Positions 17,651 to 26,065 of a stretch of 41,261 nucleotides of DNA are shown piece by piece. Origin of the DNA: an uncultured Acidaminococcus sp. Lineage in GTDB: Bacteria; Bacillota_C; Negativicutes; Acidaminococcales; Acidaminococcaceae. Location: NCBI GenBank assembly GCA_900314165.1, contig OMUE01000053.1:1-41261 (forward strand). Reading direction: 5' to 3'. The notes under the pieces are model-generated. The model was not told where the DNA came from and ran no database searches. It saw only the letters and a program-made list of their open reading frames with translations. Every line of letters starts with the position of its first letter. Position 1 is the stretch's first letter. A program made the position numbers and the translations under genes.

Positions 17651-18222
17651 TGCCGTTGCTCTTACAAATGTATTGGGAATTCTTTAAAATCGGCCTGTTC
17701 GCCATCGGCGGCGGCATGGCTACGATCCCCTTCCTGGCCAAGCTGGCTGTGAAAACCGGCTGGTTCACGGAACTGGACCTGTTGAATATGATTGCTGTGT
17801 CTGAATCCACTCCCGGACCTATCGGCGTCAATACGGCCACGTATGTAGGGTACCATATTTCAGGACTGCCGGGTGCCTGCATCGCTACGCTGGGGCTTAT
17901 TACCCCCTCCATCATCGTCATCCTGATTGTGTCCCAGGCTTTAAAGAAGTTTGGTGACAGTCCTTATGTAAAAGCCATCATGTATGGTTTGCGGGCTGCT
18001 TCTGCGGGACTGATTGCCGCCGCCTGCTTTATCGTAGCCCGGGTGACATTGTTATATCCGGAAGCCTGGAAAGCCGGCAACTATGGCCAGATGTTCAATT
18101 GGCGCTCCATCATCATGGCCGCCATCCTGTTTGTTCTTATGAAGAAGTTCAACAAGGTTCATCCCATTGTGTTCCTGGGCATTTCTGCCGTTGTAGGCGT
18201 TTTGCTGAAGTTTGCGCAGTGA
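17650..18222 (+). CDS. CHR-family (chromate transporter-like) half-size membrane protein 3
   Basis: 190 residues, one CHR domain: FFKIGLFAIGGGMATIPFLA, ESTPGPIGVNTATYVG, LGLITPSIIVILIVS. It keeps the PGP motif that the other two have changed to PGV, so it represents the partner half in a two-half transporter. It overlaps the second gene by one base. The C-terminal region has an extra loop (EAWKAGNYGQMFNW) not present in the other two. Transport of chromate or another anion is inferred from family only. Confidence 0.88.
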   Translation: MPLLLQMYWEFFKIGLFAIGGGMATIPFLAKLAVKTGWFTELDLLNMIAVSESTPGPIGVNTATYVGYHISGLPGACIATLGLITPSIIVILIVSQALKKFGDSPYVKAIMYGLRAASAGLIAAACFIVARVTLLYPEAWKAGNYGQMFNWRSIIMAAILFVLMKKFNKVHPIVFLGISAVVGVLLKFAQ

Positions 18223-18244
18223 TTGCCTGGAGGAGATGACAGAA

Positions 18245-18291
18245 GTCAGATGATAGAACCTGTTGTCGGGGGTTAGAAACTTGCTTGTCGG
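18245..18291 (+). repeat. Dispersed repeat AGATGATAGAACCTG, copy 1
   Basis: About 47 nt that recur almost unchanged at 28728-28774 and, in shorter form, at 39260-39299. The core is AGATGATAGAACCTGTTGTC followed by RGGGGTTAGAA and, in two copies, TGCTTGTCGG. It is followed here by the G/C hairpin CCGTGCGAAGCACGG. All copies lie just beyond or at the ends of genes. No coding function was seen. Confidence 0.7.
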
Positions 18292-18365
18292 CAGACTCGT
18301 CATCCCCGAAGGGGAGGGGAACCGTGCGAAGCACGGTGGTGGGGCTGGCAGAGCCGTTTTAAATT

Positions 18366-18400
18366 CAAAACAGGGCTGTGATTTTCACAGTCCTGTTTTT
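18366..18400 (+). terminator. Terminator downstream of the CHR genes
   Basis: Arms AAAACAGGGCTGTGA and TCACAGTCCTGTTTT with a TTT loop and trailing T run. It contains the GCTGTGA stem core. The next promoter (18382-18410) overlaps its right arm, so terminator and promoter share bases. Confidence 0.75.
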
Positions 18401-18410
18401 ACTATATAAT
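18382..18410 (+). promoter_or_regulatory. Probable promoter of EamA gene 1
   Basis: TTTTCA, 17 nt, TATAAT, about 30 nt before the TTG start. The -35 lies inside the right arm of the terminator hairpin. Confidence 0.5.
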
Positions 18411-18440
18411 GAATCCATCATTCCAAGAGAAGGTGGTATT

Positions 18441-19307
18441 TTGACAACCAAAGCCGCAAAAATCCTGCTGACCCTGGTATTTTTATCCCGGGGCAGTGCC
18501 TATATATTTTCCAAAATCGTTCTGGGCGAATTGTCCCCGTTCCTGGCCATCGGCTATCGCTTTACCCTGGCCTGTGCGTTGCTATGCCTGCTGTTTGCAA
18601 AAAGGATTGCGATGCAGCTTCAGCAGGACAAAAGCCTCTGGAAGAACAGTCTCCTTTTGGGAACTTTGCTATTCTTTATGATGTGCTTTGAGCTGACGGG
18701 CATGAAAACAGCAGCGGTCCATACGGTAGCTTTGCTGGAAAGCTCTTCCCTCATCCTCGTTCCCCTACTGTTATCCCTGGCTTACAGAAAACTACCTACC
18801 AGGAATATTATCCTGGGAACTATCCTGATTTTCTCCGGCATCTTCTGCCTGACCTGGACTCCGGAAGGCTTTGCCTTTACCGGCGGCGAAATCTTTGCCC
18901 TGTGTTCGGCCTTTACGTATGCCCTGTACGTCATTTTCACAGGCATCACGGCCCGGAAAAGCGATGCATTCGCTTTAGGCATCCTGCAGATGGGCGTTAT
19001 CGGTGTGCTGAGCTTTGCTGCTTCCCTGCTGTTCACAGGTTCCATCCCCCTGCCCCAGTCCCAAACCACCTGGACAGCCCTCATTATCCAGATTCTTTTG
19101 TGCAGCTGCTTCGGTTTTACTTTCCAGCCCGTAGCCCAACGCTACATCCCTTCAGAAGAAGCCAACCTGTTCTGTGCCATTGGTCCCTTATTCGCCACTT
19201 TGCTGGGCCATTTCGTATTTCACGAAGTCTTGGGCTTCATGGGCCTTTTGGGCACCTGCCTTATTGTGGTAGGCTTGGTGTATGGGAATCGTCAAAAAAG
19301 ACGTTAG
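18441..19307 (+). CDS. EamA-family (drug/metabolite transporter) permease 1
   Basis: 288 residues, about ten membrane helices in two EamA repeats. The start is TTG: AGAAGGTGG lies just upstream, and the resulting N-terminus (TTKAAKILLTLVFLSRGSAY) matches the paralogue at 25030. Shared family features in the window are SPFLAIGYRFTLAC, FELTGMKTAAVHTVALLES and CFGFTFQPVAQRY. These proteins export or import small metabolites or amino acids; the substrate is unknown. Its final codons and stop lie inside the left arm of the following terminator. Confidence 0.9.
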   Translation: MTTKAAKILLTLVFLSRGSAYIFSKIVLGELSPFLAIGYRFTLACALLCLLFAKRIAMQLQQDKSLWKNSLLLGTLLFFMMCFELTGMKTAAVHTVALLESSSLILVPLLLSLAYRKLPTRNIILGTILIFSGIFCLTWTPEGFAFTGGEIFALCSAFTYALYVIFTGITARKSDAFALGILQMGVIGVLSFAASLLFTGSIPLPQSQTTWTALIIQILLCSCFGFTFQPVAQRYIPSEEANLFCAIGPLFATLLGHFVFHEVLGFMGLLGTCLIVVGLVYGNRQKRR

Positions 19308-19404
19308 ATGGTAGACGTTAGCCATTAGTGGCCTCTGGCCGTGCCTGTAAAAGGTACGTGCGGAGCATACTAACTTCTAACGTCTCACGTCTAACGTCTT
19401 TTTT
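19294..19404. terminator. Long bidirectional terminator built from AACGTCT words
   Basis: The left arm AAAAAAGACGTTAG...AGACGTTAG (19294-19320) pairs with the right arm CTAAC.TCTAACGTCT and TCTAACGTCTTTTTT (19370-19404). It separates the convergent EamA 1 and CoA-transferase genes. The EamA stop codon is part of the stem. A small hairpin (GGCCTCTGGCC) lies in the loop. Confidence 0.75.
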
Positions 19405-19412
19405 ACCATTGT

Positions 19413-20888
19413 TTACTTCATACTCCCTGTATCCAGGAAACGTTGGTGCCAGGAAAGTGCAAGTCGCAGGTCATGAGGGGTTTGCTGGCCTTTCGCCACT
19501 TTCTTGGCGTGCTCGAAATAGTCCCGCAGCATAGGACGATAGTCCGGATGAGCACAGTTTTCGATGAGCAGTTCTGCCCTTTCCTGGGGCGTCTTCCAGC
19601 GCAGATCTGCTACACCCTGTTCTGTCACAATGACCTGGACATCGTGTTCCGTGTGATCCACATGGGATACCATGGGCACCAGGCAGGAAATCGCCCCGCC
19701 TTTTGCAATGGATTCCGTAGCGAAGATATTCAGCCGGACGTTCCGGGTAAAGTCGCCGCTGCCACCGATCCCATTCATGATGGCAGAGCCCATGATGTGA
19801 GTGGAATTTACATTGCCATAGATATCCACTTCAATAGGGGTGTTCAGGGCGATGACACCCAAATGGCGAATCACGGCAGGATGATTGGAGATTTCCTGAG
19901 GCCGGATGACAATTTTGTTTTTAAACTCATCTATATGATTGTAAAAATACTGCCGTGATTCTTCTTTCAGGGATACAGCACTGGTGGATACGCTGTTGAA
20001 CACACCTTTTTCGATGAGTCCCAAAGCGGCATCCTGCATGACTTCCGTGTACATATCCAGGCCCTTGAAACCGCTGGTGGTCAGGCAGCTGAGTACGGCA
20101 TTGCCTACTGACCCGACACCGGATTGGATCGGTCCCAGATTTTCCGGCAGCCGCCCTGCAGCGATTTCCCCTTTCAGGAAGTTCACCACATTCTCACCGA
20201 TGCGCTTGGCCGTATCTGTAATGGGCTTGAACTTGGCGGGTTGGTCAGGCGTATGGGTGAGGACGATGGCTGCAATTTTTTCAGGAGGACAAGGGATAAA
20301 GGTGTCCCCTATGCGGTCAGAAGGCTTCTGGATGGGCATAAGCTGTGCGTGAGGGGGAAGGCCGATTTCAAAGATATCGTGCATACCAGTCAGGCCCAGA
20401 GGGATGGAATCATTGACTTCCAGGATAACCTTATCTGCTTTGCGGACCACAGCATCCATACAGCCTACGGAGGCCGTAGGGATGATACCCTGCTCCGTCA
20501 CAGCCGTGCATTCTACGACAGCCATGTCCATATGGGGCCCCACCCCCTGATTCACGTACAGGGGGAATTGGGACACATGCATATCGCTATACCCGACAGT
20601 GCCGGCATTGATGGCGTTCCGCATATCTTTGTTGGATTGATAGGAGTACCGTTTCCTGATCAGGCCGGCCCGTACCATAGCGCCATCCAGTCCGTCGCCG
20701 GTAGAGGCGCCGATGCAGATGGTCAGTTCCCGGGCATGGCCGCTCTTTACCAGAGCAGCGGGTATGGCTTTCGGGTAACCAACCAGCGTAAAACCGCTCA
20801 TGCCGATGGTCATCCCCGTCTTAATAAACTGAGCGGCCTGGTCAGCCGTCATCATCTTATTCTGTAAGGCTGCTGCAATCCGTTCCAT
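19413..20888 (-). CDS. Acetyl-CoA hydrolase/CoA-transferase family (succinyl-CoA:acetate-type)
   Basis: 491 residues, normal for class I CoA-transferases of the SCACT/Cat1 family. The likely catalytic glutamate is E282 in MYTEVMQDAALG; the glycine-rich oxyanion segment is GVGSVGNAVL; the CoA-binding end has GIGGSGDFTRN. It moves CoA between short carboxylates such as succinyl-CoA and acetate; the exact pair cannot be told from sequence. AGGAGG precedes the ATG. It starts 14 nt after korC, so it probably forms one operon with korDABC, where it would use the acyl-CoA they make. Confidence 0.92.
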   Translation of the reverse strand: MERIAAALQNKMMTADQAAQFIKTGMTIGMSGFTLVGYPKAIPAALVKSGHARELTICIGASTGDGLDGAMVRAGLIRKRYSYQSNKDMRNAINAGTVGYSDMHVSQFPLYVNQGVGPHMDMAVVECTAVTEQGIIPTASVGCMDAVVRKADKVILEVNDSIPLGLTGMHDIFEIGLPPHAQLMPIQKPSDRIGDTFIPCPPEKIAAIVLTHTPDQPAKFKPITDTAKRIGENVVNFLKGEIAAGRLPENLGPIQSGVGSVGNAVLSCLTTSGFKGLDMYTEVMQDAALGLIEKGVFNSVSTSAVSLKEESRQYFYNHIDEFKNKIVIRPQEISNHPAVIRHLGVIALNTPIEVDIYGNVNSTHIMGSAIMNGIGGSGDFTRNVRLNIFATESIAKGGAISCLVPMVSHVDHTEHDVQVIVTEQGVADLRWKTPQERAELLIENCAHPDYRPMLRDYFEHAKKVAKGQQTPHDLRLALSWHQRFLDTGSMK

Positions 20889-20902
20889 AGAAAAGCCTCC
20901 TG

Positions 20903-21454
20903 TTACAGAAGAGCCTTGGCTGCAGCTTCACCGGCTGCAAAGGCTTTCTTGTTCATTTCGTGGACTTTAGCCGGGAACCGTTCCAGGGCTGCCTGCAGTA
21001 CAGATTCCGGAGCTGCCCCTTTGCTGAGGACGCTGATGGCGCCCAGGGCTACGACGTTAGCCGTAATGATTTTGCCGGTAGTCGTTTCTGCCAGTTCCGT
21101 CAGGGGAATGGCATACACATGCTTCACCGTGTCAGGCACTTTCTTGACCAGAGTCTTGTCCACCAGCAGTACGCCATCTTCCTGGTCCATATCTTTCGTA
21201 TATTGGTCGCAGGCCAGTTGGGACATGGCCAGGACGAAATCCGGATGGGTCAGTACAGGATAGTCGATAGTTTCCGTACCGATGATCAGTTCACTGCGGC
21301 AGGCACCGCCACGAGCTTCAGGGCCGTAGGATTTCAGCAGGACGATTTCCTTGCCTTCCTTGATACCTGCTGCCTGAGCCATCACATCTCCCAGCAGCAT
21401 CATGCCTTGGCCGCCGCTGCCGCCGAATCTCATTTCATAATGTTGGTTGGCCAT
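20903..21454 (-). CDS. korC: 2-oxoacid:ferredoxin oxidoreductase, gamma subunit
   Basis: 183 residues. Typical gamma-subunit motifs: RFGGSGGQGMMLLGDVMAQA at the start, LLKSYGPEARGGACRSELI and VALGAISVLSK. The start is the ATG after GGGGGGT, one base after the korB stop; the upstream in-frame extension is not family-like. It partners with KorA, KorB and KorD in oxidative decarboxylation of a 2-oxoacid, probably 2-oxoglutarate. Confidence 0.93.
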   Translation of the reverse strand: MANQHYEMRFGGSGGQGMMLLGDVMAQAAGIKEGKEIVLLKSYGPEARGGACRSELIIGTETIDYPVLTHPDFVLAMSQLACDQYTKDMDQEDGVLLVDKTLVKKVPDTVKHVYAIPLTELAETTTGKIITANVVALGAISVLSKGAAPESVLQAALERFPAKVHEMNKKAFAAGEAAAKALL

Positions 21455-21455
21455 T

Positions 21456-22280
21456 TTATTTACCCCCCTGTGCTTTAGCAATAACCTGAGCGTAATTTGC
21501 CGTATATTCTACCCGTGCATCCGTATTGACGAATTCTCCGTAAACCACCTTGCCGGCCAGCTCTTCCGGAGTCATCTGTTTGGCTTTGGCAGTGGGTACT
21601 GCCAGGTTGGCCCACCGCTTCATCATAGAAGCAGCATCGCCCAGTTTGTTCAAGCGGCCATACAGGCTGGGGCAGTCGCTCATGGCATCGATGACAGAGA
21701 AGCCCTTGTGCCGGATCCCTTTCAGGATCAGGTTTTTCAGCTGGACAGGTTGGTAGGTCAGGCCACGGGCTACGTACGTAGCGCCGGCACCTTCAGCCAG
21801 CTTGCATACGTCGAAGGGAGGTTCGTAGCTGCCATAGACGGAGGTCTTCGTCATGGAGCCCACAGGAGTCGTAGGAGAATATTGGCCACCGGTCATACCA
21901 TAGTTTTCGTTATTGAAGACCACGGCCGTCAGGTCGATATTGCGTCGGCAGCCCTGGATAAAGTGGTTGCCACCGATAGAAGTGCAGTCACCATCGCCGG
22001 TAATGACCACAACGGTCAGTTCCGGGTTAGCCATCTTGACGCCGGTGGCAAAGGCCATAGCACGGCCATGCATCGTATGCAGCCCGCATACATCCAGGTA
22101 ATTCACAGCACGGCTGGAGCAGCCGATACCGGAAACCACCACGATCTTGTTTCTGTCTACGCCGGATTCACCCAGGGCCCGGATAATGGCCTGCAGCACG
22201 ATACCGTTACCGCAGCCGGGACACCACATCGTCTTCAGTTTGTCCGGTCTTAAAAATTCATCAAATACATGTGCTGCCAT
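21456..22280 (-). CDS. korB: 2-oxoacid:ferredoxin oxidoreductase, beta subunit (TPP-binding)
   Basis: 274 residues. The thiamine diphosphate site is seen in WCPGCGNGIVLQAI, GIGCSSRAVNYLD, LHTMHGRAMAFATG and ITGDGDCTSIGGNHFIQ followed by NNENYGMTGGQYSPTTP. These are standard for 2-oxoglutarate-type enzymes. It makes acyl-CoA and CO2 while passing electrons to ferredoxin. Stop and start codons of neighbours nearly touch on both sides (korA stop at 22282, korC start at 21454). Confidence 0.95.
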   Translation of the reverse strand: MAAHVFDEFLRPDKLKTMWCPGCGNGIVLQAIIRALGESGVDRNKIVVVSGIGCSSRAVNYLDVCGLHTMHGRAMAFATGVKMANPELTVVVITGDGDCTSIGGNHFIQGCRRNIDLTAVVFNNENYGMTGGQYSPTTPVGSMTKTSVYGSYEPPFDVCKLAEGAGATYVARGLTYQPVQLKNLILKGIRHKGFSVIDAMSDCPSLYGRLNKLGDAASMMKRWANLAVPTAKAKQMTPEELAGKVVYGEFVNTDARVEYTANYAQVIAKAQGGK

Positions 22281-22281
22281 T

Positions 22282-23418
22282 TCAGCCTACCTCCTTGATT
22301 GCTGCCAGTACCTTTTCAGCTTTGATCATGGTCCCATTGTTCTGGGTCACAGGCACCAGCTTCTGTTCCCGGTTCACATATTTTGCCGCAATTTCGGCCA
22401 GCTGCCCTTCGTTCATTTCGCAGGTCATCACGACTTTGGCTTTAGCAGCCAGTTCAGAGAACCGTTTTTCAGGGAACGGCCACAGCGTAATGGGACGGAA
22501 CAGGCCAACCTTGATGCCCTGTTTCCGGGCCTGCATTACAGCGTTTTTAGCAGAACGGGAGACGAGGCCGGCGGACAGCAGGATGATATCTGCATCTTCC
22601 GTAGCGTATTCTTCGTAGGATTCTATATCGGCCAGGTTGTCATTGATCTTGCCCATCAGATGATTGATGGAATCCGTAATGGTTTGAGGATTATTCGTTA
22701 CAGGGAAGCCCGTGTCATCATGGATGATGCCGCTGACGAACCAACGGTAGCCATCCCCGAAGGAAGCCATAGCCGGAACTTCATTAGATTCATTGTGGAA
22801 CGGCAGGTATTCAGAAGGATCACAGGTAGGTTTCTTCCGGTTCACAATCTTCAGCGTAGCAGGATCCGGCAGATGGACTTTTTCGCTCATGTGAGCCAGA
22901 GTAGCATCGCTGAGGATCATTACAGGAGTTCTGTAGGTTTCTGCCATATTGAAAGCTCTGATGGTTTCCGTATAGACTTCTGCTACAGAGTTAGGTACCA
23001 CCACGATCATGGGATGGTCACCGTGGGTGCCCCAACGGGACTGCATAAAGTCCCCTTGAGCCGGCACCGTGGCAACGCCCTGACAGGGGCCCTGACGCAT
23101 AACGTCCACAAGGACGCAGGGGATTTCAGCGATGATGCCGTAACCCAGGTTTTCCTGCATCAGGGAGATGCCCGGGCCGCTGGTAGCCGTCATCGCTTTA
23201 GCGCCTGCCGTGGAAGCGCCCAGTACAGCTGCGATGGAGCCCAGTTCATCTTCCATCTGCATGTATTTGCCACCCCGTTGAGGCAGCAGGGCGGAAGACA
23301 TTTCCGCAATTTCCGTAGCCGGTGTAATAGGATAGCCTGCAAAGAAGTTCATGCCGGCAGCCAGGGCACCGCGGGTACAGGCTTCATTCCCTGTCATAAT
23401 CATTTCTCTTTTATCCAT
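22282..23418 (-). CDS. korA: 2-oxoacid:ferredoxin oxidoreductase, alpha subunit
   Basis: 378 residues. Motifs are TGNEACTRGALAAGMNFFAG, YPITPATEIAEMSS, EDELGSIAAVLGASTAGAKA, TATSGPGISLMQENLGYGI and SRWGTHGDHPMIVV. The SRWGTHGDHP segment favours the 2-oxoglutarate branch over pyruvate enzymes, which are single long chains or carry other motifs. Start at the ATG with GGAGGGA 7 nt upstream; it begins one base after the korD stop. Confidence 0.94.
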   Translation of the reverse strand: MDKREMIMTGNEACTRGALAAGMNFFAGYPITPATEIAEMSSALLPQRGGKYMQMEDELGSIAAVLGASTAGAKAMTATSGPGISLMQENLGYGIIAEIPCVLVDVMRQGPCQGVATVPAQGDFMQSRWGTHGDHPMIVVVPNSVAEVYTETIRAFNMAETYRTPVMILSDATLAHMSEKVHLPDPATLKIVNRKKPTCDPSEYLPFHNESNEVPAMASFGDGYRWFVSGIIHDDTGFPVTNNPQTITDSINHLMGKINDNLADIESYEEYATEDADIILLSAGLVSRSAKNAVMQARKQGIKVGLFRPITLWPFPEKRFSELAAKAKVVMTCEMNEGQLAEIAAKYVNREQKLVPVTQNNGTMIKAEKVLAAIKEVG

Positions 23419-23419
23419 G

Positions 23420-23623
23420 TCAACGTCCCTCCACTCTAATAGCAAAATCCGGGCAGCGGTATTCGCACAGCTTGCACAGGATGCAGGCATCTCTGTTTAC
23501 GACCTTCGGTCTGCCATCTTCATCCGGTGCCAGCACTTCTTTAGGGCAATTCCCATAGCAGATGCCACAGGATTTACAATAAGATTTGTTCAGTGAGAAC
23601 TCCAATGTCTTTTTTCCAGCCAT
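23420..23623 (-). CDS. korD: 2-oxoacid:ferredoxin oxidoreductase, ferredoxin-like delta subunit
   Basis: 67 residues with two [4Fe-4S] motifs: CKSCGICYGNCP and CILCKLCEYRCP. It accepts electrons from the KorAB active site. It begins at an ATG with GGAGGGAG upstream. It is the first gene of the korDABC-CoA-transferase operon; the A/T-rich 200-nt upstream stretch must hold the promoter, but no single pair of hexamers stands out. Confidence 0.93.
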   Translation of the reverse strand: MAGKKTLEFSLNKSYCKSCGICYGNCPKEVLAPDEDGRPKVVNRDACILCKLCEYRCPDFAIRVEGR

Positions 23624-23823
23624 ATTTCTCCCTCCAAAGTCAACCTGGTTTATCAGTGTTTTCTGCAAACTTTTGTTGTCCTTATGCTATCACCAGTCAA
23701 TCTATAATAAAAACATTCAATTTTTATTGTTTCTATCATAAAGCGAGATATTTATTCACTTAAGTTTAAAAAATTGGTCTCTTTTGGAATATAGTCTTGA
23801 AATTTTTCCTTTTTCCTGACAAT

Positions 23824-23857
23824 AAAAAAGGCAACTAGCACATTTTGTGATAGTTGC
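23824..23857 (-). terminator. Terminator of LysR gene 1
   Basis: Arms GCAACTATCACA and TGTGCTAGTTGC (one bulge), with TTTTTT following on the minus strand. It lies about 34 nt after the LysR stop and ahead of the kor operon. Confidence 0.8.
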
Positions 23858-23890
23858 ACGGGAAAACTCTTATATTTTATGAAGACTTTT

Positions 23891-24805
23891 TCAGTCTGTC
23901 TTTTTCACACCATAAAAGGTTTCACAGTATGCCAGGAATTTCCTGGCAGCTGCGGAAAGGACCCTGTCTTTTTTGACGGCGAAGAAGCGGATCGGATTCA
24001 GCATTTTCCGGACCAGCTCATCGGAATCATACAAGGGCCGATAAAAATATTCTGCATTATCCGCCGGTTCTACATTCCCAAGGCAGACGATGGCCATGGC
24101 CTCCCCCGCTTTCGTCCACATGACGGCTTTACTGCGGGACGTAGAAATGCTCATGATCTGTGGATGCACGTCTGCCCGCTGGAACACATCTTTCAGTACA
24201 TCCACAAAGCCCCGGGAAATGGCCAGGGGCCGCTGGTCCAGGGCGGACAGGGGCACTTGTTCCGCAATAGGAGAAAGCCAGGGATTCTGGTACCGGCAGT
24301 ATACGTATAATTTCTGTTGGATCCGGATCTTCTCCTGGATATCAGGGGGCAGCACTCCGGAAGTACGGACGATACCGATTTCTGCTACACCGGCACGGAG
24401 CAGCTCTATGATTTCATAGGAACTGTATTCGTAGAATTCGAACCGGATATTGGGATTTTCCAAGCGGAAGCTGGTCAGCAGCTTTTCCATTTCAGCATCC
24501 GGGTAAGCCTGGGTCATGGCGAGGCGCACCGTACCCAGATTGCCTTCTTTGCAGGCCTGGACTTCCCGGTGGGCAGCATCTTCCAGTGCTACCATATTTT
24601 TAGCCTTGTCATACAGGATGCGCCCTGCGGTAGTCGGCTCCATATGGCGGGCACTGCGGATGAATAAGGGCGTGCCATACTCGTCCTCGAATTTTTTCAA
24701 CTGGCTGCTAAGAGCCGATTGGGCAATGTGCAGTTCTTTAGACGCAGCTGTCAGCGTGCCCTGTTCTACGATGGCAATGTAATTGCGATAAAACTCCATA
24801 TCCAT
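23891..24805 (-). CDS. LysR-family transcriptional regulator 1
   Basis: 304 residues, normal length. The N-terminal winged helix-turn-helix (about 3-62) reads YRNYIAIVEQGTLTAASKEL, HIAQSALSSQLKKFEDEYG, PLFIR. The remainder is a periplasmic-binding-like effector domain (LGTVRLAMTQAYPDAEM; IGIVRTSGVLPPDI). It is transcribed away from EamA gene 2, the classic arrangement in which a LysR protein controls its divergent neighbour and itself. Possible operators are the palindrome at 24858 and the T-N11-A box at 24962. The inducer is unknown. Confidence 0.9.
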   Translation of the reverse strand: MDMEFYRNYIAIVEQGTLTAASKELHIAQSALSSQLKKFEDEYGTPLFIRSARHMEPTTAGRILYDKAKNMVALEDAAHREVQACKEGNLGTVRLAMTQAYPDAEMEKLLTSFRLENPNIRFEFYEYSSYEIIELLRAGVAEIGIVRTSGVLPPDIQEKIRIQQKLYVYCRYQNPWLSPIAEQVPLSALDQRPLAISRGFVDVLKDVFQRADVHPQIMSISTSRSKAVMWTKAGEAMAIVCLGNVEPADNAEYFYRPLYDSDELVRKMLNPIRFFAVKKDRVLSAAARKFLAYCETFYGVKKTD

Positions 24806-24857
24806 AGGCCCACCCCATTCTGTTTTGCCGGAAAGTTTAATTCATTATATAGTATCC

Positions 24858-24869
24858 TGCAAATTTGCA
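24858..24869. promoter_or_regulatory. 12-bp palindrome in the LysR 1/EamA 2 intergenic region
   Basis: A perfect TGCAAATTTGCA lies just upstream of a TATATAATG that serves as -10 for LysR gene 1. It is a candidate autoregulatory site. Confidence 0.45.
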
Positions 24870-24930
24870 CAAACAAATTTAGGGGATAGGAAGATAGGGA
24901 TTAGGGATTAGGGATTAGACACTAGATATC

Positions 24931-24996
24931 ATGTATTTTCTACATAGTAGTATTGTTTATCTTGCTATTCCCGCAATTCACCATATCGTATATACT
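24931..24996 (+). promoter_or_regulatory. Conserved LysR-type promoter block before EamA gene 2
   Basis: A 66-bp block matches the block at 27698-27763 before EamA gene 3, at identical spacing. It contains TTGCTATTCCCGCAA (dyad TTGC-N7-GCAA, T-N11-A type) 31 nt from its start and a -10 TATACT at offset 60, with no good -35, as in activator-dependent promoters. Confidence 0.6.
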
Positions 24997-25029
24997 AAAA
25001 TCACTTCAAGAAATAAAGGAGCGATTGGT

Positions 25030-25965
25030 ATGAACACAAAAGCCGCAAAGATATTGATGATCCTGGTTATCCTGACCCGGGCCAGCGCTTATGTATTTTC
25101 CAAGATTGCCTTACAAGAATTATCCCCGTTCCTGATTTTGGGATACCGTTTTACTATCGCCTGCCTGCTGCTCATGGCTGTATTCGCCAAGCGGTTGTAC
25201 GGCCAGCTGAAGTTGGACCATACCATTCTTTGGAAAAGCTTAGTGCTGGGCATTAGTCTGTTCATCACCATGATCTTTGAAATGTACAGCCTGGAAACCG
25301 CGGATGTGCACATGGCTGCCCTCATGGAAAACACGGCCATTATCCAGGTTCCCCTGCTGTTGGCTCTGTACCAGAAAAAGCTGCCGTCCAAGAAGATTGC
25401 TATGGGCGGTGCCCTGATTATCCTGGGCGTGTTCGGCCTGACGTACTCTCCGAAAAGCGGACTCCATTTCTCTGTAGGTGAAATGTATGCCTTAGGCGCT
25501 GCCTTCTTCTATGCTCTGTACATCATCGCTACCGGTGTCATCGTTAAGAATACGGATGGGTTCTCCGTCGGCGTGCTGCAGATGGGCGTGCTGGGCATCC
25601 TGAGCTTTGGCGCCAGTGCCGTTTTCGAAGGAGGCAGCCTGGCCCTGCCTCAGCAGTCCTCCACCTATCTGGCCCTGGCCGTCCTGATTCTCATGTGCAG
25701 CTGCTTTGGCTTCACGTTCCAGCCCGTAGCCCAGAAATATGTATCCGCAGAAGATACGGCCATGCTCTGCTCCCTGAATCCCCTGTTCTCCGTCTTCCTG
25801 GGTGCCGTCATCTTCCACGAAACCCTGGGAACCCTGGGCCTGTTTGGTGCCTTCTGCATCCTGGGAGGGATCTTCTACGTCAATAAGCCGACGAAAAAAG
25901 TCTCTATTTTCCCAGCCCATACCAAAGGCCAGTCAACCGTTATGAAAGTCTGCAGCCAGAGATAA
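25030..25965 (+). CDS. EamA-family (drug/metabolite transporter) permease 2
   Basis: 311 residues, ten membrane helices in two EamA repeats. Paralogous to the genes at 18441 and 27791: NTKAAKILMILVILTRASAY, SPFLILGYRFTIACLLL, CFGFTFQPVAQKYVSAEDTA. A -AAGGAGCGATTGGT- ribosome site precedes the ATG; an upstream in-frame extension runs through the promoter and is rejected. The C-terminus carries about 25 extra residues (VSIFPAHTKGQSTVMKVCSQ). It is divergent from LysR gene 1, its likely regulator. The substrate is unknown. Confidence 0.9.
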   Translation: MNTKAAKILMILVILTRASAYVFSKIALQELSPFLILGYRFTIACLLLMAVFAKRLYGQLKLDHTILWKSLVLGISLFITMIFEMYSLETADVHMAALMENTAIIQVPLLLALYQKKLPSKKIAMGGALIILGVFGLTYSPKSGLHFSVGEMYALGAAFFYALYIIATGVIVKNTDGFSVGVLQMGVLGILSFGASAVFEGGSLALPQQSSTYLALAVLILMCSCFGFTFQPVAQKYVSAEDTAMLCSLNPLFSVFLGAVIFHETLGTLGLFGAFCILGGIFYVNKPTKKVSIFPAHTKGQSTVMKVCSQR

Positions 25966-26065
25966 GGTTTAAGCAGATACGAAGTCTCGAATGTTCGGTT
26001 TTAGACATTTCTGTCTTATTGTACAATCTATTACAAAAATATAAAGTGCATTAAGTATACAGTAT

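Noticed and set aside
16469..18222. Chromate-resistance operon
   Set aside because: Only the membrane CHR family is visible; no ChrB-type regulator or reductase is present, so the natural substrate is left open.
24899..24920. GGGATTA repeats as a telomere-like array
   Set aside because: There are only about three imperfect units, and other intergenic gaps carry different words of the same size, so it belongs with the short tandem words.
24931..25029. N-terminal extension of EamA permease 2 from an upstream in-frame ATG
   Set aside because: The stretch contains the conserved promoter block, and the internal ATG has a good ribosome site and matches the paralogues' N-termini.
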